DNA of 64,000 bases, taken from positions 1 to 64,000 of the forward strand of contig CAYMUR010000017.1 of NCBI GenBank assembly GCA_964393615.1. Reading direction: 5' to 3'. The notes beneath the pieces are model-generated. The model did no database searches. It was not told where the DNA came from and was given only the letters and a program-made list of their open reading frames with translations. This document shows positions 47,446-56,340 of the stretch, piece by piece; positions within the stretch are counted from its first letter, which is position 1, and every line of letters begins with the position of its first letter. The translations under genes were made by a program, and so were the position numbers. The stretch comes from CAYMUR01 sp964393615 (GTDB lineage: Bacteria > Planctomycetota > Planctomycetia > Pirellulales > Pirellulaceae).

Positions 47446-48036
47446 ATGCAGGAAGGTAACATCTCATCGTGGATGTTAGTGGCAGGTATTGCCGTATTGA
47501 CCTGGATTTTGTTGCGGCGCACCTGGAAATACAGACGCCAATCACAGCTGGCAGACACATCCTCCGATCCCCATGCAGATTTTCGTGACCGGCATGACAC
47601 CGGCATTGAAGTTTCGCGTGACATGACTCGTTTGCAAGTAGAAATATACGACTTTGCGCGTGATATGCGAGCTGATATTGATACGAAAATGCGAGTCCTA
47701 CAAACTTTGACTCGCCAGGCAGATCAACAGGCAAAACGATTAGAAGAGGCTATCGACCAGGCAAAAAATCTGGGAATTGCCGAATGTCGTGACACCTTAG
47801 AAGAAATCCGACGTGTCACGGCACAAGCAGTGGTTCTCGACGACATGCAAGCAGAACTTAATGGCACGCTGCCTCAAATCGCGCCGGTAGACCGTCTGCA
47901 GGACACACACTTTCGCAATCAGGTGTTTGCGCTGGCCGACAATGGACTTTCCGCAGAAGGGATCGCTAATCAAACGGGTGTCACATTAGGCGAGGTAGAA
48001 TTGACACTCAGTTCACGTCGAAGTAGTGAATCATAA
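47446..48036 (+). CDS. Membrane coiled-coil protein with helix-turn-helix-like C-terminus
   Basis: 196 residues. One membrane segment (WMLVAGIAVLTWILL, residues 9-23), then a basic stretch, then about 100 residues of heptad-rich helix (VSRDMTRLQVEIYDFARDMRADIDTKMRVLQTLTRQADQQAKRLEE is visible at about 55-100), and a C-terminal VFALADNGLSAEGIANQTGVTLGEVELTLSSRR that has the look of the short helix-turn-helix found at the end of DUF2802/DUF6115 membrane proteins. Single-pass, cytoplasmic coiled coil is the likely topology. GGAG lies upstream of ATG 47446, inside the larC-proximal spacer. The function is unknown. Confidence 0.7.
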   Translation: MQEGNISSWMLVAGIAVLTWILLRRTWKYRRQSQLADTSSDPHADFRDRHDTGIEVSRDMTRLQVEIYDFARDMRADIDTKMRVLQTLTRQADQQAKRLEEAIDQAKNLGIAECRDTLEEIRRVTAQAVVLDDMQAELNGTLPQIAPVDRLQDTHFRNQVFALADNGLSAEGIANQTGVTLGEVELTLSSRRSSES

Positions 48037-48108
48037 AGCGGGATACCAGTATTAAAACATTGAGGGTTTTCGTTCAGCTCCCATTTCTCAACATCTACTT
48101 TTTTGGAC

Positions 48109-48393
48109 CTATTTCGGTCGGTCGGTATGACCTAAATCGCGTCCAGGTGCAATCTGGTCGCGAATTCGCTGCTTCAACAACTTGATGTCGGGAATTCCAT
48201 TTCCCTGCGAACGCGACCACACCAGATGGCCTTCCAACGAAATCTCAAACACTCCGATTCCACCTGGAACCAAAGCAACTTCACCAAGTTCTTCCGCAAA
48301 GGTCGTTAATAACTCCTGCGCCACCCAGGCCGCCCGAAGCAACCAGCGACATTGCGTGCAATAAATGATTTCAACACGCGGTAGATGCGACAT
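48109..48393 (-). CDS. SelT/SelW/SelH (Rdx) family thioredoxin-like protein
   Basis: 94 residues. The redox motif CTQC follows the first strand (PRVEIIYCTQCRWLLRAAWVAQELL), and GGIGVFEISLEGHLVW matches the family's second half. In eukaryotes this position is often selenocysteine; here both are cysteine, so it is not a selenoprotein. ATG 48393 begins the conserved part; the frame extends to 48453 and overlaps msrB. Its start is eight bases after the msrB stop, so it is in one operon with msrB and the upstream repeat protein, consistent with a thiol-redox repair role (inference). Confidence 0.87.
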   Translation of the reverse strand: MSHLPRVEIIYCTQCRWLLRAAWVAQELLTTFAEELGEVALVPGGIGVFEISLEGHLVWSRSQGNGIPDIKLLKQRIRDQIAPGRDLGHTDRPK

Positions 48394-48401
48394 AGAAACG
48401 T

Positions 48402-48842
48402 TCAACCATCCGGATTTTTTGGATCCAATTCTAAGGCCGCTGAATTGATACAATAGCGCAAGCCGGTCGGAACCGGACCGTCTGGAAACACGTGCCCCAA
48501 ATGCGCATCACAGTGGCTACAAAGAACCTCTGTCCGTCGCCTGAAAAGGCTGTTGTCTTCCTGTTCAGCAACGTTTTTCTCGTTCACCGGTTGATAAAAA
48601 CTGGGCCAGCCAGTGCCTGAGTCAAACTTTGTTTCAGATGTAAACAGTTCCGTCCTACAACAAACGCAACGATAAACACCTGGTATCTTGCTATCCCAAT
48701 ATTCTCCGGCAAAGGCACGTTCCGTGCCTTTTTTACGTGTTACGTAAAACTGATCCGCCGTCAACAATTCTTGCCACTCGGCATCGTCACGTCGCATTGA
48801 GCAGTTTTCGACTTGCTCCAAACGTTCTGGATTTTCAGCCAT
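48402..48842 (-). CDS. msrB: Peptide-methionine (R)-S-oxide reductase
   Basis: Repairs the R epimer of methionine sulfoxide in proteins. 146 residues. Zinc-binding Cys pairs CVCC and CSHC, the core EYWDSKIPGVYRCVCC, FDSGTGWPSFYQPV, DAHLGHVFPDGP and the catalytic C in GLRYCINSAALEL. The first Cys used for resolution in some members is not obvious. ATG 48842 starts the conserved domain; the frame stays open to 48938 inside the upstream gene's end. It lies between a SelW-like thioredoxin-fold gene (downstream) and an exported repeat protein (upstream). Confidence 0.93.
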   Translation of the reverse strand: MAENPERLEQVENCSMRRDDAEWQELLTADQFYVTRKKGTERAFAGEYWDSKIPGVYRCVCCRTELFTSETKFDSGTGWPSFYQPVNEKNVAEQEDNSLFRRRTEVLCSHCDAHLGHVFPDGPVPTGLRYCINSAALELDPKNPDG

Positions 48843-48847
48843 TTTAA

Positions 48848-49987
48848 TTACTCCGTCGCTGATTGGCTTGATGGCTTGCAATAAGATAGCGTGAGTAAAG
48901 CGTAACCTGTGACCAGATTGCCATCCCCTTCGAGCCATCGCGGATGCTGATTAACCCAAGTTCCATTGTCATGCTGCCGCCTGGTCAGTTCCTGTGCCAG
49001 TTCGTCACGCCAATGGTGTTCCACTCCCGCTTCGTCCACAAAGACATCTCCGCCCATGGCATCCAACGCCTTCGCAAAAGTGTGATAATAGTAATACAAT
49101 CCTTGGTTACCCAACCCTGGATTCATCTTCAAATCATACTGGGTTCGTATCCAATCCAGTGCCGCTTTGACACGCGAATCGTCTGGACCAACTCCGGCAT
49201 AAATCATGCTCTTCAGCCCTGCATAAGTCATCGAACCGTAACCCCGCAAGCCTCCATCGGGCGTTTCTCCCAACTGGCTTTTACCTCCTGCTGCCGGCGT
49301 ATAGTAAAAACTGCCGTCGTTGATCTTTGCCGCAAAGCGAGTTGTGTTGTATTCAGTTTCCAGATTTTGACAACGGGAAATAAATTTCAATGCCCGCTGG
49401 ATCGCTTTAGTTTGCGGATCATTTCCAGCCGCGATCAACGCTTCCACAAAAAAACTGGTATTGGAAAGATCTGGTCGGCCATGTTTACCATAACCTGCCC
49501 CACCGTCTGCTGGATCAGCGTGAGCCGTGCCATTACGCGGGCCCCACTGGATATCTTTTACAAAACGCTGAGCTGCATGAATCAGATCATTATATCGACC
49601 ATCCCTGTTTGCCTCTTGAAAACAGAGGATCGCCAAACAGGTTTCATAATTCCGGTAAAGTGATCCCGGTTGGTAAATGCCTCCGTCTTCTTGCACAAAT
49701 GTCTCTAACCATTGCACACTCCGCTGCACGAGTGGGTCATCCACATTACGACCATTGCGTAACACAGCGGTCGTTACCAAAGAGGTGACTCCCGTGCCTG
49801 AGTGTGAGCTATAAGACCCATCGTCAGCCTGCCCGGTCGTCCGCAAGTAATTAATTGCGCGACTGATGACCAATTCGGTATTTTCAGACCTCACCCGTTG
49901 ACGTTCGTCGGCTTCTGCCCAATGAATGTCCAACAAAGGGGCCACTACCAGCAACATCATAAATTGTAAATTGCATAAACGTACCAT
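48848..49987 (-). CDS. Exported prenyltransferase/squalene-oxidase-repeat protein
   Basis: 379 residues from ATG 49987 (AAGGA 11 bases upstream). Signal peptide about residues 1-24 (LQFMMLLVVAPLLDIHWAEA). The body is an alpha/alpha toroid with repeats such as VISRAINYLRTTGQADDGSYSS, VQRSVQWLETFVQEDGGIYQ and ELTRRQHDNGTWVNQ, ending LVTGYALLTLSYC. Terpene cyclases use this fold with DxDD or DDxD acids; no such motif was seen, so it is more likely a binding or structural relative, common in planctomycetes. It lies five bases before the msrB start codon. The leader of this gene contains the 19-bp triple repeat. Confidence 0.8.
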   Translation of the reverse strand: MVRLCNLQFMMLLVVAPLLDIHWAEADERQRVRSENTELVISRAINYLRTTGQADDGSYSSHSGTGVTSLVTTAVLRNGRNVDDPLVQRSVQWLETFVQEDGGIYQPGSLYRNYETCLAILCFQEANRDGRYNDLIHAAQRFVKDIQWGPRNGTAHADPADGGAGYGKHGRPDLSNTSFFVEALIAAGNDPQTKAIQRALKFISRCQNLETEYNTTRFAAKINDGSFYYTPAAGGKSQLGETPDGGLRGYGSMTYAGLKSMIYAGVGPDDSRVKAALDWIRTQYDLKMNPGLGNQGLYYYYHTFAKALDAMGGDVFVDEAGVEHHWRDELAQELTRRQHDNGTWVNQHPRWLEGDGNLVTGYALLTLSYCKPSSQSATE

Positions 49988-50422
49988 CGTCAATCTGTTC
50001 CTTCTGAAAAAACACTGCATGCCTGAAAAAACACTGCGTGCCTGAAAAAACACTGCGTGCTGTCACTTTCACCTTAACGGGTACCCTACACCGCCCACGA
50101 CTGCAATGATTTGTTGACCTTCCCATTATTTGCTTCGCTGACTTGATTTAATTCACACCACACGCGTGACAAATATCTATAAAACAAGATGACTTCTGAC
50201 TTGTGTACATTCTACGTTATCCGGCCCGATTGGAACAATTCATTTTACCTTCGTTGTCGAGGATTTGAATAGACAATCTATCAGCTCAATCCAGTTTGGG
50301 ACAACCAGCAATGAATGCTTCAACCTGAGAAAGGGGAGGTATTTCCGTTACCACTCAAAATCAATCAGGGGAGACAAATGCAAAGTTCCTCTCATTAAAT
50401 CGGCAATAACAGATTGCATTCA
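49988..50422. other. Intergenic region with a triple 19-bp repeat
   Basis: 435 bases between the exported toroid gene and the putative anti-sigma gene. It contains the repeat at 50004-50060 and no recognisable gene; a 73-codon plus frame at 50265 has no support. It includes the likely promoter of the toroid-msrB-SelW operon. Confidence 0.5.
50004..50060. repeat. Three 19-bp tandem repeats in the 5' leader
   Basis: ctgaaaaaacactgcatgc, ctgaaaaaacactgcgtgc and ctgaaaaaacactgcgtgc lie head to tail at 50004-50022, 50023-50041 and 50042-50060, one base difference in the first. On the transcript strand each unit reads GCACGCAGTGTTTTTTCAG. The array ends 17 bases before the ATG at 49987, so it is inside the presumed leader or overlaps the promoter. 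Confidence 0.9.
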
Positions 50423-50953
50423 TCATTGCAGTCCATCTGACTTGCCGTCCAGAAACCAATCCAGCACATCGTCCATCGCCAACTGAATCTCCTGTTCACG
50501 GTCCAACCATTTTTCTGCATCCAGCATACCAACCAAGTACAACACCTCATCCATTGTTAACTCGTATGCTTCTGCCCAGTCCTCCTCCGGTTCTACAACC
50601 ACCACAGCAACCGCTTTGTCCGGCCTTGGCATGTTTTCGGCAGAACTGGTTACGATCGCCGGTGTTTCCCAAGACACGACCAGAGTGCCCATCACCAGCA
50701 AGCAAACAGCAACCGCCCCCACAAACCAATAGGCTGTCACAGGCCTGGTGAACATGTCAATCGTTGGCCGTGTAACCAAGGTCCCGGCATCGACATCGCA
50801 ATCCCTCGATGCGCGTCTCAGAATTGATTGCATTGTCTTATCATGAAGTTCGGAAACAAATTGTGGTCGACTGGCATCAGCATCACGCACGAGACACTCT
50901 ACCATTGAATCCTCGGGTCGCATCCCCTTCATTGGTCGTAACAACCTAAACAT
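50423..50953 (-). CDS. Membrane protein, putative anti-sigma factor
   Basis: 176 residues with one membrane helix at about 74-97 (TAYWFVGAVAVCLLVMGTLVVSW). The N-terminal part (residues 1-70, acidic/basic helical, with SELHDKTMQSILRRASRDC) is cytoplasmic in the usual orientation, and the C-terminal part (after PRPDKAVAVVVVEPEED) is exported. It overlaps the 3' end of an ECF sigma gene by eight bases, which is typical of sigma/anti-sigma pairs, although no zinc anti-sigma HxxxCxxC motif was seen. The anti-sigma role is inference. Confidence 0.7.
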   Translation of the reverse strand: MFRLLRPMKGMRPEDSMVECLVRDADASRPQFVSELHDKTMQSILRRASRDCDVDAGTLVTRPTIDMFTRPVTAYWFVGAVAVCLLVMGTLVVSWETPAIVTSSAENMPRPDKAVAVVVVEPEEDWAEAYELTMDEVLYLVGMLDAEKWLDREQEIQLAMDDVLDWFLDGKSDGLQ

Positions 50954-51584
50954 GATCCAACTCCATCGTCAATTGCCGCACCAGGGATGCAGCATGCGCA
51001 TCAGGGTCCAGAGGCTTTGCAGGAAAGCTCGCTCTCAAAAGCATCCGCCGTTTGATTTTTTGGCGGGCACGAAACAAACAAGTTTTGACGCCAATGCGTG
51101 TACACTTCAACACACGGGCAATCTCGCCGGTACTCATCTGTTCAACATAAAACAACCAGAGGGCTGCGAATTGAGAGTCATTCAAAATCTCTGCAGCCAC
51201 TCCCCACAAATTTCGACGCTGCTCTTCCATTTCTAACCGCCAGCCAGGCACCGGATGGTCTGACTTGATCTGTGAAATATTTTCGCTTTGAAAACACGCC
51301 ACCGACGGTCTTCGCCGGTGATTGATCAACAACCGATGGGCAATCGTAAACACCCATGTTTTGAACGTGTAGTCAGAACGATACCGAAACAGTTGATCAT
51401 AGACTCGCCAGAAAACTTCTTGTGTTAAATCCTCAGCATCTTGATAGCTGACCGCACGTTGGCGCAGAAAATGGATCAGCGGTACCTGGTATTTGCGCAC
51501 CAGTTCAGCAAAACTTTCAGTACAGCCACTTTTTGCCAGCTCTACCAGAGTTGTTTCATACCGATCATGCTTCTCAGACCGCAT
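50946..51584 (-). CDS. ECF RNA polymerase sigma factor
   Basis: 212 residues. Region 2 is clear: SFAELVRKYQVPLIHFLRQRAVSYQDAEDLTQEVFWRVYDQLFRYRSDYTFKTWVFTIAHRLLINHRRR can be seen in two pieces at about residues 24-92; region 4 (about 130-180) has NDSQFAALWLFYVEQMSTGEIARVL and VKTCLFRARQKIKRR. No region 1.1 or 3. It redirects RNA polymerase to a stress or envelope regulon. It lies four bases downstream of the exported 340-residue gene and overlaps the putative anti-sigma gene, so all three are probably one operon. Target promoters are unknown. Confidence 0.88.
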   Translation of the reverse strand: MRSEKHDRYETTLVELAKSGCTESFAELVRKYQVPLIHFLRQRAVSYQDAEDLTQEVFWRVYDQLFRYRSDYTFKTWVFTIAHRLLINHRRRPSVACFQSENISQIKSDHPVPGWRLEMEEQRRNLWGVAAEILNDSQFAALWLFYVEQMSTGEIARVLKCTRIGVKTCLFRARQKIKRRMLLRASFPAKPLDPDAHAASLVRQLTMELDHV

Positions 51585-51588
51585 CCAG

Positions 51589-52611
51589 TTAATCCTTTGA
51601 CTTCAATTTCTTTTCATCTCGCATCCTTCGTCTTTTGTCTCGATAAAGCTTTTTATGCTTGTGAAATTCTTTTAAGATGCCAGCGGACTTTAAAACATCC
51701 TTGCCATTTGCTTCCCAGCGGATGGACAGATTAGTTCCATCAACCGTCGACGTAAGGCCCTCCAAGACGCGCATAACATGTTCGTGCTCTCGGTGTCGTA
51801 GCATAATCATAGCGCGCAGCCCATTCATTACCGCCACTGCGTTAGTTGCCGTTTCTTCCTTGTTAGTCACCAACTTTGAGTCAGCAAAGACCTTACCATC
51901 TGCTTCACCAGCGGCGAAGGAAAACTGGTCACTATCACTTAGGACAGGGCAGCGACCCGGCCAACCTAATTCTGCCATCTCAATACCTCGGGCCAGTAGC
52001 AAGGTGCCATCTTCGGCAGCCATGGCTAATGGAGAACTGGCGCTTATTGCTGCGGCTTTTCCGTCCAACACGTCCAATGCTACCATGACATTTGGGGTTT
52101 CACTTGAAAACACCATGATCGAACCCTGGTATAAGCAACCAGTAATATAATGGTCTTTCTTGCGCCCATGGTCTGATTTCCATAGATAAAGCCGATGTTC
52201 TCCATAACTGCTGACCCGTAAATCAGGATGACGTTCACGGAGCAATGCCAGTAACTTTTGCCCATCAACATTTTGTACTTCTATTAATACCGTTCCTCGA
52301 TGTTTTTCAAACCCATTGTCAAAGAGTGTTGCACTCCGCAGGTCCTCCCGGGGATCCAAGCCCGTCTTTTCAATCATCTTGTCGATGTGTTCGCGAACAC
52401 GCTCCCGACTCAACCATTTAGAACGTATATACTGGCCCCACCCGGATTCCCGCATAGCATCCATATCCATATGGACCAGCCACTTGGTATCAGCTGGTAT
52501 GCGTGCGATGTCCAGAGGACTGGTCAGTGCCGTGCGGGGAAATATTGTCGTTGTGGATGCGAGCAGCAGGACTAACGTTCCAGAATAAGAGATGGGCCGT
52601 ATGGAAATCAT
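51589..52611 (-). CDS. Exported protein of the ECF operon
   Basis: About 340 residues. Signal sequence near the start (TLVLLLASTTTIFPRTALTS). The rest resembles planctomycete periplasmic proteins that start with a phrase like ADTKWLVHMDMDAM, with alternating beta sequence (KHRGTVLIEVQNVDGQKLLALL, DHYITGCLYQGSIMVFSSE), ending in a Lys/Arg-rich tail (KEFHKHKKLYRDKRRR). AGGA lies five bases before ATG 52611 (ATG 52614 and GTG 52623 are in frame). It is the first gene of the ECF operon, so it may be a sensor or the main target. The family was not recognised beyond this pattern. Confidence 0.72.
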   Translation of the reverse strand: MISIRPISYSGTLVLLLASTTTIFPRTALTSPLDIARIPADTKWLVHMDMDAMRESGWGQYIRSKWLSRERVREHIDKMIEKTGLDPREDLRSATLFDNGFEKHRGTVLIEVQNVDGQKLLALLRERHPDLRVSSYGEHRLYLWKSDHGRKKDHYITGCLYQGSIMVFSSETPNVMVALDVLDGKAAAISASSPLAMAAEDGTLLLARGIEMAELGWPGRCPVLSDSDQFSFAAGEADGKVFADSKLVTNKEETATNAVAVMNGLRAMIMLRHREHEHVMRVLEGLTSTVDGTNLSIRWEANGKDVLKSAGILKEFHKHKKLYRDKRRRMRDEKKLKSKD

Positions 52612-52954
52612 CATTTTCCTCACTTATAGGGTCACTTTAAATACGTGTCCTTAAACATAACACTCCGAGAAGTACCGCTTCCTCGGAAGTCCGGAAAGAA
52701 ACCGGCCATGATAGCACAACGCACCAATCGGCATCTGCATTACGTCTGCATTGTAGTTACCAGAAAATATTGGTGTGGCAAAAATGACCTAGTTTAACTC
52801 CTCTACTCTTTATACACCCAATCAAGCCTCCTGGTTACACAGAATTTCAAAAAAAACGGTCTCTGGCCCCACTTAATTGCCCACAACCGAAGTCCGCTGG
52901 GTAAGTTTTTCGACGTTTATCCAATAGGGTGGTTGACCATCAAGTCCCTAATAC
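52612..52954. other. Divergent promoter region, ECF operon / purH
   Basis: 343 bases between divergent operons, without a gene. It is AT-rich (for example around 52800-52860). An ECF-type promoter for autoregulation would be expected on the minus side, but I cannot point to a definite -35/-10 pair. Confidence 0.4.
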
Positions 52955-54538
52955 ATGAACATCAAGGCTATGGAAACGACATCACTTAAAAATGCGCTAG
53001 TTAGTGTTAGTGACAAATCTGGGCTCGTGGAATTCGTACAGGGACTGGTACGAGCGGGTTATGCCATCTACAGCACAGGCGGCACCCGGCGACATCTTGA
53101 AGAAAACGGAATTGGTGTAGTCGATGTTGCTGACTACACAGGATTTCCAGAGATGATGGATGGCCGAATCAAGACACTACATCCTAAAGTGTTTGGGGGA
53201 ATCCTTTGTCGCCATGATCGGCAGGATGATTTGGCCGCTTTGGACACACACGGCATTCACCGCTTTGACATAGTGGTTGTGAACCTCTATCCCTTCGAAG
53301 AAACCGTATCGCGTGAAGGAACAACACTTGCCGAAGCCGTCGAACAGATTGACATCGGAGGCCCCAGCCTAGTCCGTGCTGCTGCCAAAAACCACGCACA
53401 CGTCGCTGTCGCCACACATTCAAATCAATACAGCGACATTTTGGCTGATATTAAACAGCATGGCACTGTCACCCGCGAAAAGCGTTGGCAGCTGGCAGTC
53501 GATGCTTTTGCGAGAACTGCCCAATACGATCAGGCAATCGCCACCTATTTCAGCGAACAGCAAAACACTTCATCCTTCCCTGCTACGCTTCAACTTGGGT
53601 TTCGCCAACAATTAGATTTGCGCTATGGTGAAAATCCACATCAGGCTGCGGCTCTATATACTGATCTGTCAAATCGTGATGTGACCGTTGTATCGGCCGA
53701 ACAATTGAATGGCAAAGAATTGTCCTACAATAACCTGCTAGATCTTGACAGCGCGCTGACCATGGTACGGTCTCTAGCTGAACCGGCAGTCGTTGTTCTC
53801 AAACACAATAATCCCTGCGGGGCAGCATGTGCTGCAACGTTGGCTGCCGCGACACAAAAGGCAATGGCCGGTGATCCATTAAGTGCTTTTGGGTCCATTC
53901 TTGGTATGAACCGAACAGTCGATGCAGCGACGGCAGAGGTGTTAGCCGAGCCAGGTTTGTTCGTTGAGGCAATCATTGCACCACATTTTGATTCAGCCGC
54001 GGTCGAAATCCTCACAACACGTCCCAAGTGGAAAAATAATGTGCGTTTGCTGCAAGTCGGTCCGTTCGACGGCGAATCTACCACCCTTGACTACCGTCGC
54101 ATTGTTGGCGGTCTTCTGGTCCAGGAAGCGGATCGCGGCAGCAACCCTGAAAATAACTGGAAAACAGTTACCAGTGCGAAGCTCACCCCTGAGCAACTGA
54201 CGGAATTAAGGTTTGCCTGGACCATGGTCCGACACGTCAAATCAAACGCGATTGTATTGGCAAAACAACAAGCTTTAGTTGGTGTTGGTGCAGGACAAAT
54301 GAGTCGTGTTGATGCGGTCGAAATTGCAATTCGAAAAGCGGGTGACAGATCGAACGGATCCGTTCTGGCCTCCGATGCGTTTTTTCCGTTTCCCGATTCG
54401 ATTCACCAAGCAGCCGATGCAGGAATCTTGGCTATCATCCAGCCAGGTGGCTCACGGGGAGATGAGCAAGTGATCGCAGCATGTGACGAACGTGGAATCC
54501 CTATGATCTTTACCGGACAACGACACTTTAAACACTGA
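52955..54538 (+). CDS. purH: Bifunctional AICAR transformylase / IMP cyclohydrolase
   Basis: Catalyses the last two steps of IMP synthesis. 527 residues. The N-terminal IMP cyclohydrolase domain (about 10-200) has ALVSVSDKSGLVEFVQGL, IYSTGGTRRHLEENG, DGRIKTLHPKVFGGILCRHDR and NLYPFEETV; the C-terminal transformylase domain has LRYGENPHQAAALYTD, LNGKELSYNNLLDLDSAL, LKHNNPCGAA (with the catalytic His), DPLSAFGSILGMNR, KSNAIVLAKQ, VGAGQMSRVDAV, SDAFFPFPDS and GGSRGDEQVI. ATG 52955, with an internal ATG at 52970 as an alternative. trpC starts five bases after the stop. Confidence 0.97.
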   Translation: MNIKAMETTSLKNALVSVSDKSGLVEFVQGLVRAGYAIYSTGGTRRHLEENGIGVVDVADYTGFPEMMDGRIKTLHPKVFGGILCRHDRQDDLAALDTHGIHRFDIVVVNLYPFEETVSREGTTLAEAVEQIDIGGPSLVRAAAKNHAHVAVATHSNQYSDILADIKQHGTVTREKRWQLAVDAFARTAQYDQAIATYFSEQQNTSSFPATLQLGFRQQLDLRYGENPHQAAALYTDLSNRDVTVVSAEQLNGKELSYNNLLDLDSALTMVRSLAEPAVVVLKHNNPCGAACAATLAAATQKAMAGDPLSAFGSILGMNRTVDAATAEVLAEPGLFVEAIIAPHFDSAAVEILTTRPKWKNNVRLLQVGPFDGESTTLDYRRIVGGLLVQEADRGSNPENNWKTVTSAKLTPEQLTELRFAWTMVRHVKSNAIVLAKQQALVGVGAGQMSRVDAVEIAIRKAGDRSNGSVLASDAFFPFPDSIHQAADAGILAIIQPGGSRGDEQVIAACDERGIPMIFTGQRHFKH

Positions 54539-54543
54539 CAACC

Positions 54544-55329
54544 ATGGCGACCATTCTTGATAAAATTGTAGCGACCAAGCGGCGTGAAATTATCGAGGCA
54601 CAGCAGTTGGTCTCCCTCAAGCAGCTACATGCTGCCGTCGATTCGGTCACGCCACCACGTGATTTTTTTGCCGCACTCGCCGCAAGCGGACCGATAAAAC
54701 TGATCGCCGAGATCAAACGGGCAAGCCCCTCTGCTGGATTGATCCGCCCTGATTTTGACCCACTGAAAATCGCCACGACGTATGCGAGACACGGAGCAAC
54801 ATGTATCAGCGTACTGACAGACGAGCCTTATTTTCAAGGAAAACTTGCATACCTGACTGAGGTCCGTAAAGCTGTACCAATTCCCGTACTGCGCAAAGAC
54901 TTTTTACTGGACAGCTATCAGCTTTGGGAGGCCCGTGCCGCAGGCGCTGATGCCGTATTGCTAATCGCTGAATGCCTGGATGATTGTGATTTGCGAAAAT
55001 TACACAATGAAGCGATCAAACTGGGAATGACACCGTTGGTCGAGTTTTACGAACCAAAAAATTTACCACGTGTTCTCGACGCCGGAGCCACATTAATTGG
55101 TGTCAATAATCGTGATTTACGCACTTTCCAAACAGACCTGCAACACACGCTACGCATGCGTGACCGCATACCAGACGATTGCCTGCTTGTAGGGGAAAGC
55201 GGTATTCGTACGCCTGAAGACGTACAACAATTGGAAAAGGCCGGTGTGAACGCAATTCTGGTTGGCGAAAGCCTGATGGCCCAGGAGAACATTGGCGCTG
55301 CAGTCGACAAGCTTTTGGCAATTCCTTGA
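54544..55329 (+). CDS. trpC: Indole-3-glycerol-phosphate synthase
   Basis: Tryptophan pathway (beta/alpha)8-barrel enzyme. 261 residues. IKLIAEIKRASPSAGLI (phosphate/anthranilate site lysine), ISVLTDEPYFQG, PVLRKDFLLDSYQLWEARAAGADAVLLI, LIGVNNRDLRTF (family signature), and LLVGESGIRTPEDV with the phosphate-binding VNAILVGESLM. The gene follows purH by five bases and is surely cotranscribed; no other trp gene is present. Coupling purine and tryptophan genes shares use of PRPP-derived material, but this is only a plausible reason. Confidence 0.96.
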   Translation: MATILDKIVATKRREIIEAQQLVSLKQLHAAVDSVTPPRDFFAALAASGPIKLIAEIKRASPSAGLIRPDFDPLKIATTYARHGATCISVLTDEPYFQGKLAYLTEVRKAVPIPVLRKDFLLDSYQLWEARAAGADAVLLIAECLDDCDLRKLHNEAIKLGMTPLVEFYEPKNLPRVLDAGATLIGVNNRDLRTFQTDLQHTLRMRDRIPDDCLLVGESGIRTPEDVQQLEKAGVNAILVGESLMAQENIGAAVDKLLAIP

Positions 55330-55539
55330 TGCTATCTGGCAGGTATCAGATCAATCATATCACTATGAAATACACCGATTGAATTGCCAAATTTAAAGCT
55401 GGGCAATTGCTATTTCCAGCCAAACTGCAAATCTTTTTCAGACCGTCACCACCGCAGGGAATTCTTCTCGCACACGATGTTCGATCAATCGCATAGACTA
55501 GTCAAAGTCAATGCATCCTTAGAAAATACTTGTCCGCCG

Positions 55540-55812
55540 CTAGCGATACTTCCATTGCGTATAATTACCACGCCAGCCATGACTCTTAATTCTATGCTGT
55601 CGACTCCGTACACCAAACCAACCGTAAGCATAGCCAGTGGCCGGTAACATTACTGGTTGACCGGGATGATAACCATGTCGCCGTCCAAAAAAATGCTTGG
55701 AGGTCGCAGCAGGCCGGAGAATCCAATAATTCGGTACGGCTCCCAAAGAACTAGTGGTGATCCAAGCTACTAGAAACACGGCAAAAACAGAGTGGACGAG
55801 TTTTTTTTTCAT
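55540..55812 (-). CDS. Small secreted protein, planctomycete type
   Basis: 90 residues. Signal peptide (LVHSVFAVFLVAWITTSSLGA) then a basic, aromatic mature part GYAYGWFGVRSRQHRIKSHGWRGNYTQWKY. The closing GNYTQW pattern and YGWFG recall a family of very short planctomycete exported proteins; function unknown. ATG 55812 has an A-rich leader but no SD. It is convergent with trpC, 210 bases apart. Judged real because of the signal sequence and the recurring tail. Confidence 0.65.
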   Translation of the reverse strand: MKKKLVHSVFAVFLVAWITTSSLGAVPNYWILRPAATSKHFFGRRHGYHPGQPVMLPATGYAYGWFGVRSRQHRIKSHGWRGNYTQWKYR

Positions 55813-56340
55813 GCGTAAGCTAGTAATAATTCTAGTCCATTGAAGAAGAGAGACATCGGCTCAAATCGTAGACGTGAGTCTCACATCGTTTGATCAGACA
55901 GTACTACTTTGAACCCTAATCGTACTGGTAAATTCACTACAACCATTCAAAAAGTGGTCCAGCCACACCAGCTTGCGCTCGCCAGCGTTGGTTCCAAACA
56001 ACACCATCCAATTAGTTAAGTAGATCGGTTATCGACATGCGGTTCACTAACTTCTGACAGGTGGTTTTTTTAAATTGACTAGAAATCACCATAAACAGAG
56101 CCGCGTAGATTGCTTGAAAAGTAGGCCGCCTAAGGAATTTGGGTATATTTAATATATTGGGAACATTCGAAAGTGTGTTCTGAATGTCTTCCTGAAAGGC
56201 TCCGGTCCAAGTGGGGTTCGTGTGGAACAATTGACTGCTGCAAACATGGAGGGGGCAGTCGCAAACAAGCCACCCAAGATGAGCAGTTATAGAAAGCACC
56301 GATTGAAGTTCCAGAATGATGAAAACTGTGAGGTCCAGTC
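55813..56340. other. Intergenic region without a convincing gene
   Basis: 528 bases. A 95-codon minus-strand frame at 56012-56299 has no recognisable domain, signal or SD. The bases before 56341 include a GAGG box for the next gene. No RNA gene seen. Confidence 0.5.

Noticed and set aside
56012..56299. 95-codon minus-strand frame
   Set aside because: No recognisable sequence, signal peptide or SD.
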